The notes under the pieces were generated by a model that was given only the letters and a program-made list of their open reading frames with translations, had not been told where the DNA came from and ran no database searches. A stretch of 64,000 nucleotides of DNA from Colwellia sp. 1_MG-2023 (GTDB taxonomy: Bacteria; Pseudomonadota; Gammaproteobacteria; Enterobacterales; Alteromonadaceae), in NCBI RefSeq assembly GCF_030546755.1, contig NZ_JAUOPE010000016.1:1-64000 (forward strand), written 5' to 3'. The position numbers were made by a program, and so were the translations under genes. The stretch's first letter is position 1. Every line of letters starts with the position of its first letter. Shown in pieces: positions 49,679 to 57,072 of the stretch.

Positions 49679-50047
49679 ATGAAAAAGGATTTTCTAATAA
49701 ACTTTATGTTGCCATTTATATTTGGCTTTATTATATGGTTTATCTCCCCAGAGATGATTGGAAAAATTGAACCTTGGGATTCAGGAAGTTTGTATTATTT
49801 ATCATCCTTAATCCTAATTGGTGTAATTACAGGTGTATTAAATACTAAATATTTGTCACTAGCATGTTTCTTACTTTTATATTTGGGTGTTGCATTAAGT
49901 CAGATAATTTATCTTACTTATTTTTTACCTTACCCGCCATCGCAGTATTTTGGTGTAGGTGTTATTTTTATATGTTTTTATAGTTTCATTCCATTAGGTT
50001 GTAGTATTTTAGTATCGTATATAAAATCTAAAATGATTGGTAAATAA
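49679..50047 (+). CDS. Small membrane protein, integron cassette
   Basis: A 122-residue protein with about four hydrophobic segments and short charged ends (MKKDFLINF at the start, SYIKSKMIGK at the end). The ATG at 49679 is chosen because upstream in-frame codons lie in attC4. I do not recognise the family. Topology of an inner-membrane protein only. Confidence 0.75.
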   Translation: MKKDFLINFMLPFIFGFIIWFISPEMIGKIEPWDSGSLYYLSSLILIGVITGVLNTKYLSLACFLLLYLGVALSQIIYLTYFLPYPPSQYFGVGVIFICFYSFIPLGCSILVSYIKSKMIGK

Positions 50048-50050
50048 TGT

Positions 50051-50150
50051 ATATAACAAGTCACTAAAGCAGGACAAATAACAGTTGGTTTTTGCTCCTG
50101 CGTCGCTTATTTTAACCAACTATTTTTTGCCTCTTAGTGAGGCGTTATAT
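50051..50150 (+). repeat. attC5
   Basis: R'' ATATAAC, arms ACAGTTGGTT / AACCAACT, R' GTTATAT. It closes the membrane-protein cassette at 49679. Confidence 0.94.
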
Positions 50151-50478
50151 ACCGCAACTAATTCGATAAAAAATTTCTCAGGTTTTGGTGCTTTTATTTG
50201 AATCTTGGTAATGAATTCTTTGGGTGTATTTTAGGTTTTGCTTTTGTTAGTTCTTCGGCAAATTTAAGAGTAAATTCCATAATATTCTCATTCAGGTTTA
50301 CGTTGCGGTGGGTAAAGGCTCAAAAAGTTATGTGAGTTGCTAGCTTATAAAAAGGTTGCTAACGTAATGATGTAGCAAGTATTTATATAACAAGCAATTC
50401 AACGGGACACGTAACAGTTGGCTGCGTTCACTCCGTTCACAATGTTAGCCAACTTTACTTTGCCCGTTAATATGGGCG
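50145..50478. mobile_element. ORF-less cassette family A, copy 2
   Basis: A 334-bp copy of the family A cassette, first of three directly adjacent copies. A few single-base differences from copy 1 (for example AAATTTCTC for AAGTTTCTC). Confidence 0.88.
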
Positions 50479-50484
50479 TTATAT
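50385..50484 (+). repeat. attC6
   Basis: Same type as attC3, ending in GTTATAT. Confidence 0.95.
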
Positions 50485-50811
50485 ACCGCAACTAATTCGA
50501 TAAAAAGTTTCTCAGGTATTGGTGTTTTAATTGAAACTTGGTAATGAATTCTTTGGGCGTATTTTAGGTTTTACTTTTGTTAGTTCTTCGGCAAATTTAA
50601 GAGTAAATTCTGTAATATTCGCATTCAGGTTTACGTTGCGGTGGGTGAAGGCTCAAATAGTTATGTGAGTTACTAGCTTATAAAAAGGTTGTTAACGTAA
50701 TGATGTAGCAAGTATTTATATAACAAGCAATTCAACGGGACACGTAACAGTTGGCTACGTTCACTCCGTTCACAATGTTAGCCAACGTTACTTTGCCCGT
50801 TAATATGGGCG
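50479..50811. mobile_element. ORF-less cassette family A, copy 3
   Basis: A 333-bp copy that is almost identical to copy 1 over its full length; middle one of the tandem trio. Confidence 0.9.
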
Positions 50812-50817
50812 TTATAT
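50718..50817 (+). repeat. attC7
   Basis: Same type as attC3 with compensating-type changes in the arm (GTTGGCTACG, AGCCAACGTT). Confidence 0.95.
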
Positions 50818-51144
50818 ACCGCAACTAATTCGATAAAAAGTTTCTCAGATATTGGTGTTTTAATTGAAACTTGGCAATGAATTCTTTGGGTGTATTTTAG
50901 GTTTTACTTTTGTTAGTCCTTCGGCAAGTTTAAGAGTTAATTCTGTAATATTCCCATTCAGGTTTACGTTGCGGTGGGTAAAGGCTCAATAAGTTATGTG
51001 AGTTGCTAGCTTATAAAAAGGTTGTTAACGTAATGATGTAGCAAGTATTTATATAACAAGCAATTCAACCGGACACGTAACAGTTGGCTACGTTCACTCC
51101 GTTCACAATGTTAGCCAACGTTACTTAGCCCGTTAATATGGGCG
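50812..51144. mobile_element. ORF-less cassette family A, copy 4
   Basis: A 333-bp copy, third of the tandem trio, with more single-base differences (TCAGATATT, CCTTCGGCAAG) than copies 1 and 3. Confidence 0.88.
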
Positions 51145-51150
51145 TTAGCC
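51051..51150 (+). repeat. attC8
   Basis: R'' ATATAAC, arms ACAGTTGGCT / AGCCAACGTT, R' GTTAGCC. Confidence 0.95.
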
Positions 51151-51194
51151 AGCTTGAAATGAGTTGACTCAATTTACATTTAAGGAGAAATCAA

Positions 51195-51383
51195 TTGGCT
51201 TCAGATAAAAAGAGAACTAAATCAAATAAAGTTGCAGCTGGTCTCGCGCTTGGCGTCGGTGTAGGTTTAGCAATTGGTTCTTCTATGGGAAATGTTGGCG
51301 CAGGATTGGCAGTTGGAATTGCAATAGGTATTGTTTTGGGAGTTAGTATGCAAAAAAAGCAAGATTCCGAAAAAGAAGATTAA
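51195..51383 (+). CDS. Glycine-zipper-like small membrane protein, integron cassette
   Basis: A 62-residue protein starting at TTG with AAGGAG seven bases upstream. The central 35 residues are a glycine- and alanine-rich hydrophobic stretch with GxxxG spacing (GLALGVGVGLAIG, then GLAVGIAIGIVLG), flanked by lysine-rich ends. Such glycine zippers insert in membranes and oligomerise. No named family is claimed. Confidence 0.75.
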   Translation: MASDKKRTKSNKVAAGLALGVGVGLAIGSSMGNVGAGLAVGIAIGIVLGVSMQKKQDSEKED

Positions 51384-51401
51384 TAACTGAGTGTAAAAGC
51401 A

Positions 51402-51503
51402 GGCTAACAAGGGTTTTCAAGTCGGACAAATTACAGTTGGCTTTTTGTTCGTGCCTCACTTATTTTAGCCAACTGCAATTTGCCGCTTAAAACGGCGTTA
51501 GCT
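51402..51503 (+). repeat. attC9
   Basis: R'' GGCTAAC, arms ACAGTTGGCT / AGCCAACTG, R' GTTAGCT. Confidence 0.94.
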
Positions 51504-51525
51504 GTATAAGCATGTGAGGTATACC

Positions 51526-51813
51526 ATGGAAGGAATATTAAACGTTTTATTTCCATCAATTTTAATAGTTTTAATTATACATTTACTAAAATTGGTGTCG
51601 TTATTTCGATTTTTACTATTAATTTTTTTAGCTATATCATCTACATTCTTTGTCGACTTCTTGTATTGTGAAACCCTTAAGTCAAGTTGTTCATCCGATC
51701 CATTGGTCGGGTTAGGTTATATAATTCATTCAATTTTAGTGGTGGTTGTTTCATTTGTTCTTGAAATAGCTCGGACAAATTTGTTAATCCAACTAAAAAG
51801 CAAATACAGCTAA
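51526..51813 (+). CDS. Small membrane protein, integron cassette
   Basis: A 95-residue protein with about three hydrophobic segments. The ATG at 51526 follows GTGAGG by six bases; an in-frame GTG at 51514 is an alternative. The stop codon TAA lies within the R'' box of attC10 (AGC TAA C). No family is recognised. Confidence 0.7.
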   Translation: MEGILNVLFPSILIVLIIHLLKLVSLFRFLLLIFLAISSTFFVDFLYCETLKSSCSSDPLVGLGYIIHSILVVVVSFVLEIARTNLLIQLKSKYS

Positions 51814-51908
51814 CAAGCTGTTAAACAAGGACAAAATACAGTTGGCTTTTGCTCCTTCGTCGCTTATTCTAGCCAACTTTATTTTGCCCATTAACGAGGG
51901 CGTTAGGT
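51808..51908 (+). repeat. attC10
   Basis: R'' AGCTAAC containing the stop of the upstream gene, arms ACAGTTGGCT / AGCCAACTTT, R' GTTAGGT. Confidence 0.94.
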
Positions 51909-51923
51909 GTTTTGGAGAGTTTC

Positions 51924-52316
51924 GTGAATTGGAAGCAGGTTAATCTTTTTAGCATAATTCTTTTCTTAGCTTTAGTTGCTTCTGGTATTACTTTCGGATA
52001 CATGATTGGCTCTAATGAATCATGGCAAAATGAATTGCCTTATTGGTATTCATATGTTCAATGGTTAACCTCGTTTTCTATCGGTTTTGTTGTGTTTTTT
52101 GTAATGACAATTAAATATCCAATTAAACCTTATACACATGCTTGTTGTATCATGATTTTAGTTACAATAGTTTCGATAACAATAGAGTTAATTGTTTTTC
52201 AAAACATTGTGTTTATGGTTTTTATAATAGAAACTATTTTATTACTGTTAGGTTTGGTATTTGGAGCTTCTACAGGTAAGTGCTTTACAAAAAACTCCGT
52301 AGTAACAAACACCTAA
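51924..52316 (+). CDS. Small multi-pass membrane protein, integron cassette
   Basis: A 130-residue protein with four hydrophobic segments. The GTG at 51924 is preferred because GGAGAG lies five bases upstream; a TTG at 51912 is in frame but would precede that site. The stop overlaps the attC11 R'' box. No family is recognised. Confidence 0.7.
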   Translation: MNWKQVNLFSIILFLALVASGITFGYMIGSNESWQNELPYWYSYVQWLTSFSIGFVVFFVMTIKYPIKPYTHACCIMILVTIVSITIELIVFQNIVFMVFIIETILLLLGLVFGASTGKCFTKNSVVTNT

Positions 52317-52411
52317 CAAGAATTTAAAGCGGGACTGCTAACAGTTTGCTCGGTTTCGCTTCGCTACACATTTTAGCAAACAATTATTAGCCCCTTAAAT
52401 GGGCGTTATGT
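52311..52411 (+). repeat. attC11
   Basis: R'' ACCTAAC, arms ACAGTTTGCT / AGCAAAC, R' GTTATGT. This is the second attC subtype, with GGGACTGC and GCCCC flanks very like the Vibrio cholerae repeat. Confidence 0.95.
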
Positions 52412-52440
52412 TTTCATCAACTATCGAGTATGGAGTTCTT

Positions 52441-52716
52441 ATGGAAGATCGAATTTACGAATTAATTAAAGGTTGGGCTGGAATTCCAACATGGCATACA
52501 ACACATCCAATGGATCAAGAACGCTTTTCTGTTGCTATGCATAATATAGTAGCTGAACTAGGCGCGTCTGTTGATATAGACTCTTTTGAAAATGCTTTAC
52601 GTCGCCACGCTGAAAGTAACCCTGCAATTTTAGGCGCGCCAGAACATTGGGACAATATAATTACAAAGTTTGTAATTAAAGCTGAAACTATATTTACCTA
52701 CGAACAAGCACGTTAA
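52441..52716 (+). CDS. Uncharacterised soluble protein, integron cassette
   Basis: A 91-residue soluble protein starting MEDRIYELIKGWAGIP. TGGAG lies seven bases before the chosen ATG. Upstream in-frame ATGs at 52399 and 52408 lie in attC11. It has mixed charge, several His and Trp and a helical composition. No family is recognised. Confidence 0.7.
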   Translation: MEDRIYELIKGWAGIPTWHTTHPMDQERFSVAMHNIVAELGASVDIDSFENALRRHAESNPAILGAPEHWDNIITKFVIKAETIFTYEQAR

Positions 52717-52718
52717 AA

Positions 52719-52821
52719 ACATAACAAGCGCATTAAGCACGGGACTGCTAACAGTTTGCTCGGTTCCGCTTCGCTTCACATTTTAGCAAACTATTATCAG
52801 CCCCTTATGCGGGCGTTAGGC
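52719..52821 (+). repeat. attC12
   Basis: R'' ACATAAC, arms CAGTTTGCTCGG / TTTAGCAAACTA, R' GTTAGGC. It is a Vibrio-repeat-like subtype. Confidence 0.95.
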
Positions 52822-52836
52822 TGAAAAGGAAAGTTC

Positions 52837-53283
52837 ATGTCACATATCTATGATTATTTTACAAATCCTTCTGAATTTTCAGTTATGTGTCCAAAATGCG
52901 AAAATGAAGCCTTATTTGAAACTCCATCAGATCCTATTGAAAAACAAATGCCAAGTGGTGGATTGCGAATAATTCGAAACAACGTTCACAAAAAAAGAAT
53001 TGGATTATATAAGTGTTCAAGTTGTGGCACTCAAGGAAAAACAACGATTTCGTGGCCTAACGATGCCTACTATAAAGCTGAGATAAAAGGTAAGTTGTTT
53101 TGGGCTTGGAATAGAGATAATGTTATTGCAACTTTAAGTTTTGTTACTTCTAAGCATAGAGATAAAAAAGATTACCCTGAGAGTTTAAAGTTTTTAATGC
53201 ATTTACCATCACACTTTATTTCAGCTAAAAATCGTCCTGACGCTATAAAAAAATTAACAAAACTATTGGGCAATTCAGCCTAA
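52837..53283 (+). CDS. Zinc-ribbon-containing protein, integron cassette
   Basis: A 148-residue protein with two cysteine pairs, Cys18/Cys21 (CPKC) and Cys60/Cys63 (CSSC), that can form a zinc ribbon with an insert between them. The rest is charged, with an aromatic WAWNRD segment. The TAA stop is in the attC13 R'' box. AAGGAAAG is a good ribosome-binding site. Nucleic-acid binding is plausible but not shown. Confidence 0.78.
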   Translation: MSHIYDYFTNPSEFSVMCPKCENEALFETPSDPIEKQMPSGGLRIIRNNVHKKRIGLYKCSSCGTQGKTTISWPNDAYYKAEIKGKLFWAWNRDNVIATLSFVTSKHRDKKDYPESLKFLMHLPSHFISAKNRPDAIKKLTKLLGNSA

Positions 53284-53377
53284 CAAGGCAATCAAGCAGG
53301 ACAAAATACAGTTGGTTTTTGCTCCTTCGTCGCTTATTTTAACCAACTATTTTTTGCCTCTTATTGGGGCGTTAGGC
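53278..53377 (+). repeat. attC13
   Basis: R'' GCCTAAC (perfect RYYYAAC), arms ACAGTTGGTT / AACCAACT, R' GTTAGGC. Confidence 0.95.
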
Positions 53378-53393
53378 ATACATAAGGATAGTT

Positions 53394-53786
53394 ATGAGTT
53401 TACCGATTGATCAAGTGATCGCATATATGATGACAGTAGTATCAGTAATACTATTTATTATAGAGAAGCGTAAAAATAGTAAAGCGTCAGTCTATATGTC
53501 TTTACAAGGACTTTTAAAGGCTTCATATGCAAAATTTAAAATGCATCAATCTAACTATGGCTTACTTCTTCAACCAAAAATAGAAAAGACTGAGCGCCCA
53601 GTTACTTTAGAAGAACATTTATTATATGTGCAAATGGTTTCATTGGATTACGAGGCTCAAATGGAAAATATTCTTGGAATCATGAAATCTTTAGAAATAA
53701 AAGAAGATTCTATTTTTAATAAAAATGATTTCACTGGGCATGAAGAAATGCTGAAAGATATTCGTAATCGTAAACAGCAAGCATAG
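53394..53786 (+). CDS. Membrane-anchored helical protein, integron cassette
   Basis: A 130-residue protein with an N-terminal membrane segment (about 6-23) and a long charged, probably coiled-coil C-terminal region. AAGGA precedes the ATG. No family is recognised. Confidence 0.72.
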   Translation: MSLPIDQVIAYMMTVVSVILFIIEKRKNSKASVYMSLQGLLKASYAKFKMHQSNYGLLLQPKIEKTERPVTLEEHLLYVQMVSLDYEAQMENILGIMKSLEIKEDSIFNKNDFTGHEEMLKDIRNRKQQA

Positions 53787-53789
53787 TAT

Positions 53790-53891
53790 GCCTAACAAGC
53801 GCATTAAGACGGGACTGCTAACAGTTTGCTCGGTTCCGCTTCGCTTCACATTTTAGCAAACTATTATCAGCCCCTTATGCGGGCGTTAGCT
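53790..53891 (+). repeat. attC14
   Basis: R'' GCCTAAC, arms CAGTTTGCTCGG / TTTAGCAAACTA, R' GTTAGCT. Almost identical to attC12. Confidence 0.95.
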
Positions 53892-54193
53892 GTCTTTATC
53901 TTCTAGTGTAAAAACAAGGATTAGTTTTTAACGAATAAATGGATTTTTAAATCTCATTATTCAATTCTTCAATCCATTTTTTTACATTCATCTTAATTCG
54001 CACTTTTTCTTGGTGTTGTTTTTAAGGTAGGGTAAAGTCTTAAATTATTCAGTTGTTTATAAGTATTTAAGGCGGTAAACCGCTCAAGTATAGTGTAAAC
54101 AGCTAACAAGGCAATCAAACGGAAAATTTACAGTTGGCTGTTTTTCGTTCCTCAAACATTTTAGCCAACTATAATTTTCCGCTTATTGTAGCG
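53886..54193. mobile_element. ORF-less cassette family B, copy 2
   Basis: A 308-bp copy of family B. One A is missing in the AAATGGATT region, and TTCTAG replaces TTTGGG near its start; the three inverted repeats are kept. Confidence 0.88.
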
Positions 54194-54199
54194 TTAGCA
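54101..54199 (+). repeat. attC15
   Basis: Same type as attC4 with R' GTTAGCA. Confidence 0.94.
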
Positions 54200-54215
54200 G
54201 TTCATAGAGGAAATA

Positions 54216-54566
54216 GTGTCGAAATTCAAAAATTCGAATCATCATAGATTGTTTACATACACCTTGGGTTGCCTAATGATTCCGGTCATTGCTTTAGGTA
54301 ACGGTGAATTAGAAATTTCATTAGTTTCTTCGATTGTAGTTATATTGTTGTTTTATTTCGATCGCACTTTTTCTTTTTATAAAAAAGTATTACCTAAATA
54401 CGATTTATTTATGAAATACTCATTTGGTGTTGGAATGTTACTATCTTCAATAGGATATATTTACCCAGAACATTCAAAATGGTTATTTTTACTTTGGGGG
54501 TTACCAACGTTCATTTATGGGTACTCTTATGCGTCAATAATCGATAAAGATAAAAAGAACAGCTAA
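54216..54566 (+). CDS. Small membrane protein, integron cassette
   Basis: A 116-residue protein with about four hydrophobic segments. It starts at GTG with AGAGG five bases upstream, and its stop overlaps the attC16 R'' box. It sits between two copies of ORF-less cassette family B. No family is recognised. Confidence 0.72.
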   Translation: MSKFKNSNHHRLFTYTLGCLMIPVIALGNGELEISLVSSIVVILLFYFDRTFSFYKKVLPKYDLFMKYSFGVGMLLSSIGYIYPEHSKWLFLLWGLPTFIYGYSYASIIDKDKKNS

Positions 54567-54662
54567 CAAGCCAATTAAAACGGGACTGCTAACAGCTTGC
54601 TCGGTTCCGCTTCGCTACACATTTTAGCAAGCTAATATCAGCCCCTTATTGGGGCGTTAGCT
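54561..54662 (+). repeat. attC16
   Basis: R'' AGCTAAC, arms ACAGCTTGCT / AGCAAGCTAA, R' GTTAGCT. The arms carry a paired change (GTTTGC to GCTTGC on one side, GCAAAC to GCAAGC on the other), so base pairing is kept. Confidence 0.95.
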
Positions 54663-54965
54663 GTCTTTATCTTTGAGTGTAAAAACAAGGATTGGTTTTT
54701 AACGAATAAAATGGATTTTTAAATCTCATTATTCAATTCTTCAATCCATTTTTTTACATTCATCTTAATTCGCACTTTTTCTTGGTGTTGTTTTTAAGGT
54801 AGGGTAAAGTCTTAAATTATTCAGTTGTTTAAAAGTAGTGAAGGCGGTAAACCGCTCAAGTATTGTGTAAACAGCTAACAAGGCAATCAAACGGAAAATT
54901 TACAGTTGGCTGTTTTTCGTTCCTCAAACATTTTAGCCAACTATAATTTTCCGCTTATTGTAGCG
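54657..54965. mobile_element. ORF-less cassette family B, copy 3
   Basis: A 309-bp copy of family B with scattered substitutions (for example AAAAGTAGTGAAGG); inverted repeats are kept. Confidence 0.88.
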
Positions 54966-54971
54966 TTATAT
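54873..54971 (+). repeat. attC17
   Basis: Same type as attC4 with R' GTTATAT. Confidence 0.94.
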
Positions 54972-54975
54972 TTCT

Positions 54976-55263
54976 CTAGCTTGTGCGTTTCATTGCAACT
55001 TTGTAGACTTTTCCTTTGTCGCGCTTTCCTACTGAAATCACAGTGACGGTAATGATAGAGTCATTTACTTCGTAAACTAGGCGATATCCAGCTTGTCTCA
55101 ATTTAATTTTATAAAGTTCATTGGCACCTGATAATTTAGCACTTTGGATATGTGGGTTTTCTAAAACTTCACCTAGTTTCTTTTTAAACTGCTGCTGTAC
55201 GGTTGAACCAAGCTTCTTCCATTCCTTCAGCGCTGTTTTTTTAAATTCTAACTCATAGGTCAT
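54976..55263 (-). CDS. relE: RelE family mRNA interferase toxin, integron cassette
   Basis: A 95-residue toxin that cleaves mRNA in the ribosomal A site. The E. coli RelE catalytic residues are all present at the same numbers: Lys52, Lys54, Arg61, Arg81 and Tyr87 (YKIKLRQAGYRLVYEV, then ISVGKRDKGKVY). It overlaps the antitoxin by 11 bp. It is encoded opposite to the array direction. Confidence 0.94.
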   Translation of the reverse strand: MTYELEFKKTALKEWKKLGSTVQQQFKKKLGEVLENPHIQSAKLSGANELYKIKLRQAGYRLVYEVNDSIITVTVISVGKRDKGKVYKVAMKRTS

Positions 55264-55501
55264 TTAAACTAACCTTTATGCTCTCTTCACTTTTTCTAGA
55301 TTCAGCAATACTCAATAGCTCAAGATCTTCCATGTGATCCATCATAAATTCATAAGTATCTGCTGGTATGCAATAAAAAGCAGGTTCATTTCTATTTAAA
55401 ACAGCAATTGCTTCACCATTTGCGCTCATAGCAACTTTCATTGGGTTAGCTTTCAATTCACTAATGCTCGCAGCGGCTTCAGTTAATATTCTAGTAGTCA
55501 T
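55253..55501 (-). CDS. Phd/YefM (StbD-like) antitoxin of the RelE module
   Basis: An 82-residue antitoxin whose start, ILTEAAASISELKANPM, and NRNEPAFYCIPADTYE segment match the StbD/YefM-type antitoxins commonly paired with RelE in Vibrio integrons. The N terminus binds DNA; the C terminus should wrap the toxin. It has its own promoter (see 55542-55570). Confidence 0.92.
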   Translation of the reverse strand: MTTRILTEAAASISELKANPMKVAMSANGEAIAVLNRNEPAFYCIPADTYEFMMDHMEDLELLSIAESRKSEESIKVSLNDL

Positions 55502-55541
55502 ACGCTTCTCAGTGCTTTAAAGTGGTCTTTATTTAGGTCTT

Positions 55542-55570
55542 AGTATAATCCTCGAAACATAACAAGGCAA
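55542..55570 (-). promoter_or_regulatory. Own promoter of the RelE module
   Basis: Minus strand: TATACT at 55547-55542 and TTGCCT at 55570-55565 with 17-bp spacing. The -35 lies inside the attC18 R'' end. It reads toward the antitoxin. Confidence 0.5.
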
Positions 55571-55653
55571 TTAAACGGACAAAAAACAGTTGGCTGTTTT
55601 CGTTCCTCAACATTTTAGCCAACAATTTCTAGCCCCTTAACGAGGCGTTAGCT
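55557..55653 (+). repeat. attC18
   Basis: R'' ACATAAC, arms ACAGTTGGCT / AGCCAACAAT, R' GTTAGCT. Confidence 0.93.
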
Positions 55654-55665
55654 GGAAAAAGGTTT

Positions 55666-56214
55666 ATGAGTCTAATCCTAGTTACGGATGTATTTGGTGT
55701 TACGTCAGCCTTATTAGAAATAAGTAAAAAACTAGGAGCAAACTCTATTGTTGATCCATATTCAGGTCAAATGATGGAGTTTAAAGATGAGGCCAATGCA
55801 TATTCATATTTCGTAAATGAAATTGGTGCAGATAATTACCTACTTCATTTATTAAAAGCGGTTAAATCAATTAATCAACAAACAACATTAATAGGCTTTA
55901 GTGTTGGAGCTACTGCTATTTGGCGCTTGTCAGAAATAGAATGTAATAGCTTTATCAATCAAGCATATTGCTTTTACGGCTCACAAATCAGGAACTTCAC
56001 AAAAATAGAGCCACGCTTTAAAATAAATTTGGTATTCCCGAAAAGTGAACCTCACTTTGATGTTGCGGAATTACAAAGTAATATTGCTGAAAAAGATAAT
56101 GTTAAAACTAAAAAAGTAGAATATTTACATGGCTTTATGAATTATTATTCAAATAATTATAGTAAGTATGGTTATATGGAGCACATCGAGTTTCTGTGTT
56201 CAATTTCCAGCTAA
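55666..56214 (+). CDS. Dienelactone hydrolase-like alpha/beta hydrolase, integron cassette
   Basis: A 182-residue hydrolase with a nucleophile elbow GFSVGA at residues 77-82 (Ser79 nucleophile, GxSxG), an early VTDVFGVT strand-turn typical of dienelactone hydrolases and a C-terminal LHGFMN that supplies the catalytic His. Enzymes of this fold cleave esters; the substrate is unknown. The stop overlaps attC19's R'' box. Confidence 0.82.
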   Translation: MSLILVTDVFGVTSALLEISKKLGANSIVDPYSGQMMEFKDEANAYSYFVNEIGADNYLLHLLKAVKSINQQTTLIGFSVGATAIWRLSEIECNSFINQAYCFYGSQIRNFTKIEPRFKINLVFPKSEPHFDVAELQSNIAEKDNVKTKKVEYLHGFMNYYSNNYSKYGYMEHIEFLCSISS

Positions 56215-56309
56215 CAAGCCAATTAAGCGGGACTAAAAACAGTTTGCTCGGTTCCGCTTCGCTTCACATTTTAGCAAACAATTTTTAGCCCCTAATTGGG
56301 GCGTTAGTT
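56209..56309 (+). repeat. attC19
   Basis: R'' AGCTAAC, arms ACAGTTTGCT / AGCAAACAAT, R' GTTAGTT. Confidence 0.94.
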
Positions 56310-56313
56310 GCCT

Positions 56314-56592
56314 TTATTCTGGTGGGAAATTCTGCTTTTGGTGTAAAACTCGCATTATTCTAATCGTATCACCATCAACCCAATAAGAAACAATCATTGA
56401 TATTTCAGGAATGATTAACACTCTTCCACGAAAAATGTCTCTTTTAACACCCATTAGTGGGTGTTCTATTAAGTTTTCAACTTTAGCTTCAATAGTTTGA
56501 TCAGTTTTTTCTGCTGCACTTGGATTAAAATCAAAAAGAAATTCAAATATTTTTTCACGATCATTTAGTGATTCTTCTTCCCAAAAGATCAT
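56314..56592 (-). CDS. RelE/ParE family toxin, integron cassette
   Basis: A 92-residue RelE/ParE-fold protein, starting MIFWEEESLNDREKIF. The core EHPLMGVKRDIFRGRVLIIP followed by SMIVSYWVDGD matches this superfamily; the basic catalytic set of RelE is not conserved, so gyrase-type or atypical activity is possible. It overlaps its antitoxin by 4 bp (ATGA). Confidence 0.85.
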   Translation of the reverse strand: MIFWEEESLNDREKIFEFLFDFNPSAAEKTDQTIEAKVENLIEHPLMGVKRDIFRGRVLIIPEISMIVSYWVDGDTIRIMRVLHQKQNFPPE

Positions 56593-56873
56593 GATTTGTC
56601 TCTATTACGGATTTTTTGTTTTCTTGCTTCCATTAATGTTTTTGCTTCATCATGTACAATAAAATTAGCTTTTCCGTTATCAAACTTGTCAAATGCTGCA
56701 TTTATTTGTTCCGATAACCATGCATCATGGCTTATAGTTTTTCTCTGTTCTTCTGCTAAACCTTCTGTAAGTTCTCGGCATGCGTCGCTAAGAGTACGGC
56801 CTTGGCTTTCGGCCATTTGTTGCGCCAAACGTTTCGTTTCTTCATCAACTCTAAATTGAATGCGAGTGTCCAT
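56589..56873 (-). CDS. DinJ/RelB family antitoxin, integron cassette
   Basis: A 94-residue antitoxin with an N-terminal ribbon-helix-helix segment (RIQFRVDEETKRLAQQMAES then RTLSDACREL) of the DinJ/RelB type and a charged C-terminal toxin-binding tail. AAGGTAAC is the ribosome-binding site. Confidence 0.88.
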   Translation of the reverse strand: MDTRIQFRVDEETKRLAQQMAESQGRTLSDACRELTEGLAEEQRKTISHDAWLSEQINAAFDKFDNGKANFIVHDEAKTLMEARKQKIRNRDKS

Positions 56874-56894
56874 AATAAGTTACCTTAATTAGTG

Positions 56895-56906
56895 TTGTGC
56901 TCACAA
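56895..56906. promoter_or_regulatory. Candidate operator of the DinJ-type module
   Basis: TTGTG-CT-CACAA inverted repeat lies 21 bp upstream of the antitoxin start. A plausible minus-strand promoter (TTGCCT, 17 bp, TAACAT) spans attC20's left end and this element. Ribbon-helix-helix antitoxins autoregulate through such sites. Confidence 0.5.
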
Positions 56907-56933
56907 ATGTTAGCACTGCAATTAATCCAAGGC

Positions 56934-57032
56934 AACTAACAAGTTGCTTAAACGGACAAAAACAGTTGGCTTCCCTCACTTCGTTCGTTATTGTAGCCAA
57001 ACTATTTTTAGCCGCTTAGCAAAGCGTTATAT
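56934..57032 (+). repeat. attC20
   Basis: R'' AACTAAC, arms ACAGTTGGCT / TAGCCAAACTAT (one extra A), R' GTTATAT. Confidence 0.92.
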
Positions 57033-57037
57033 TTTTA

Positions 57038-57066
57038 TCGACGAGTGATGCGCATCACGCTATACT
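57038..57066 (+). promoter_or_regulatory. higBA promoter with palindromic operator, possibly leaderless
   Basis: A perfect 14-bp palindrome GTGATGCGCATCAC (57045-57058) sits between a -35-like TCGACG (57038-57043) and a -10 TATACT (57061-57066). The higB ATG is at 57073, seven bases after the -10, where transcription would normally start, and no ribosome-binding site is visible. HigA probably binds the palindrome. Confidence 0.65.
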
Positions 57067-57072
57067 TGTGTC

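Noticed and set aside
49012-51144. Tandem 333-bp repeats as a CRISPR array or IS
   Set aside because: Units are far too long and contain attC hairpins; there is no transposase, terminal inverted repeat or cas gene. They are integron cassettes.
56596-56859. 87-codon plus-strand frame opposite the DinJ-type antitoxin
   Set aside because: The antitoxin frame on the minus strand has family motifs and a ribosome-binding site; the plus frame has neither.
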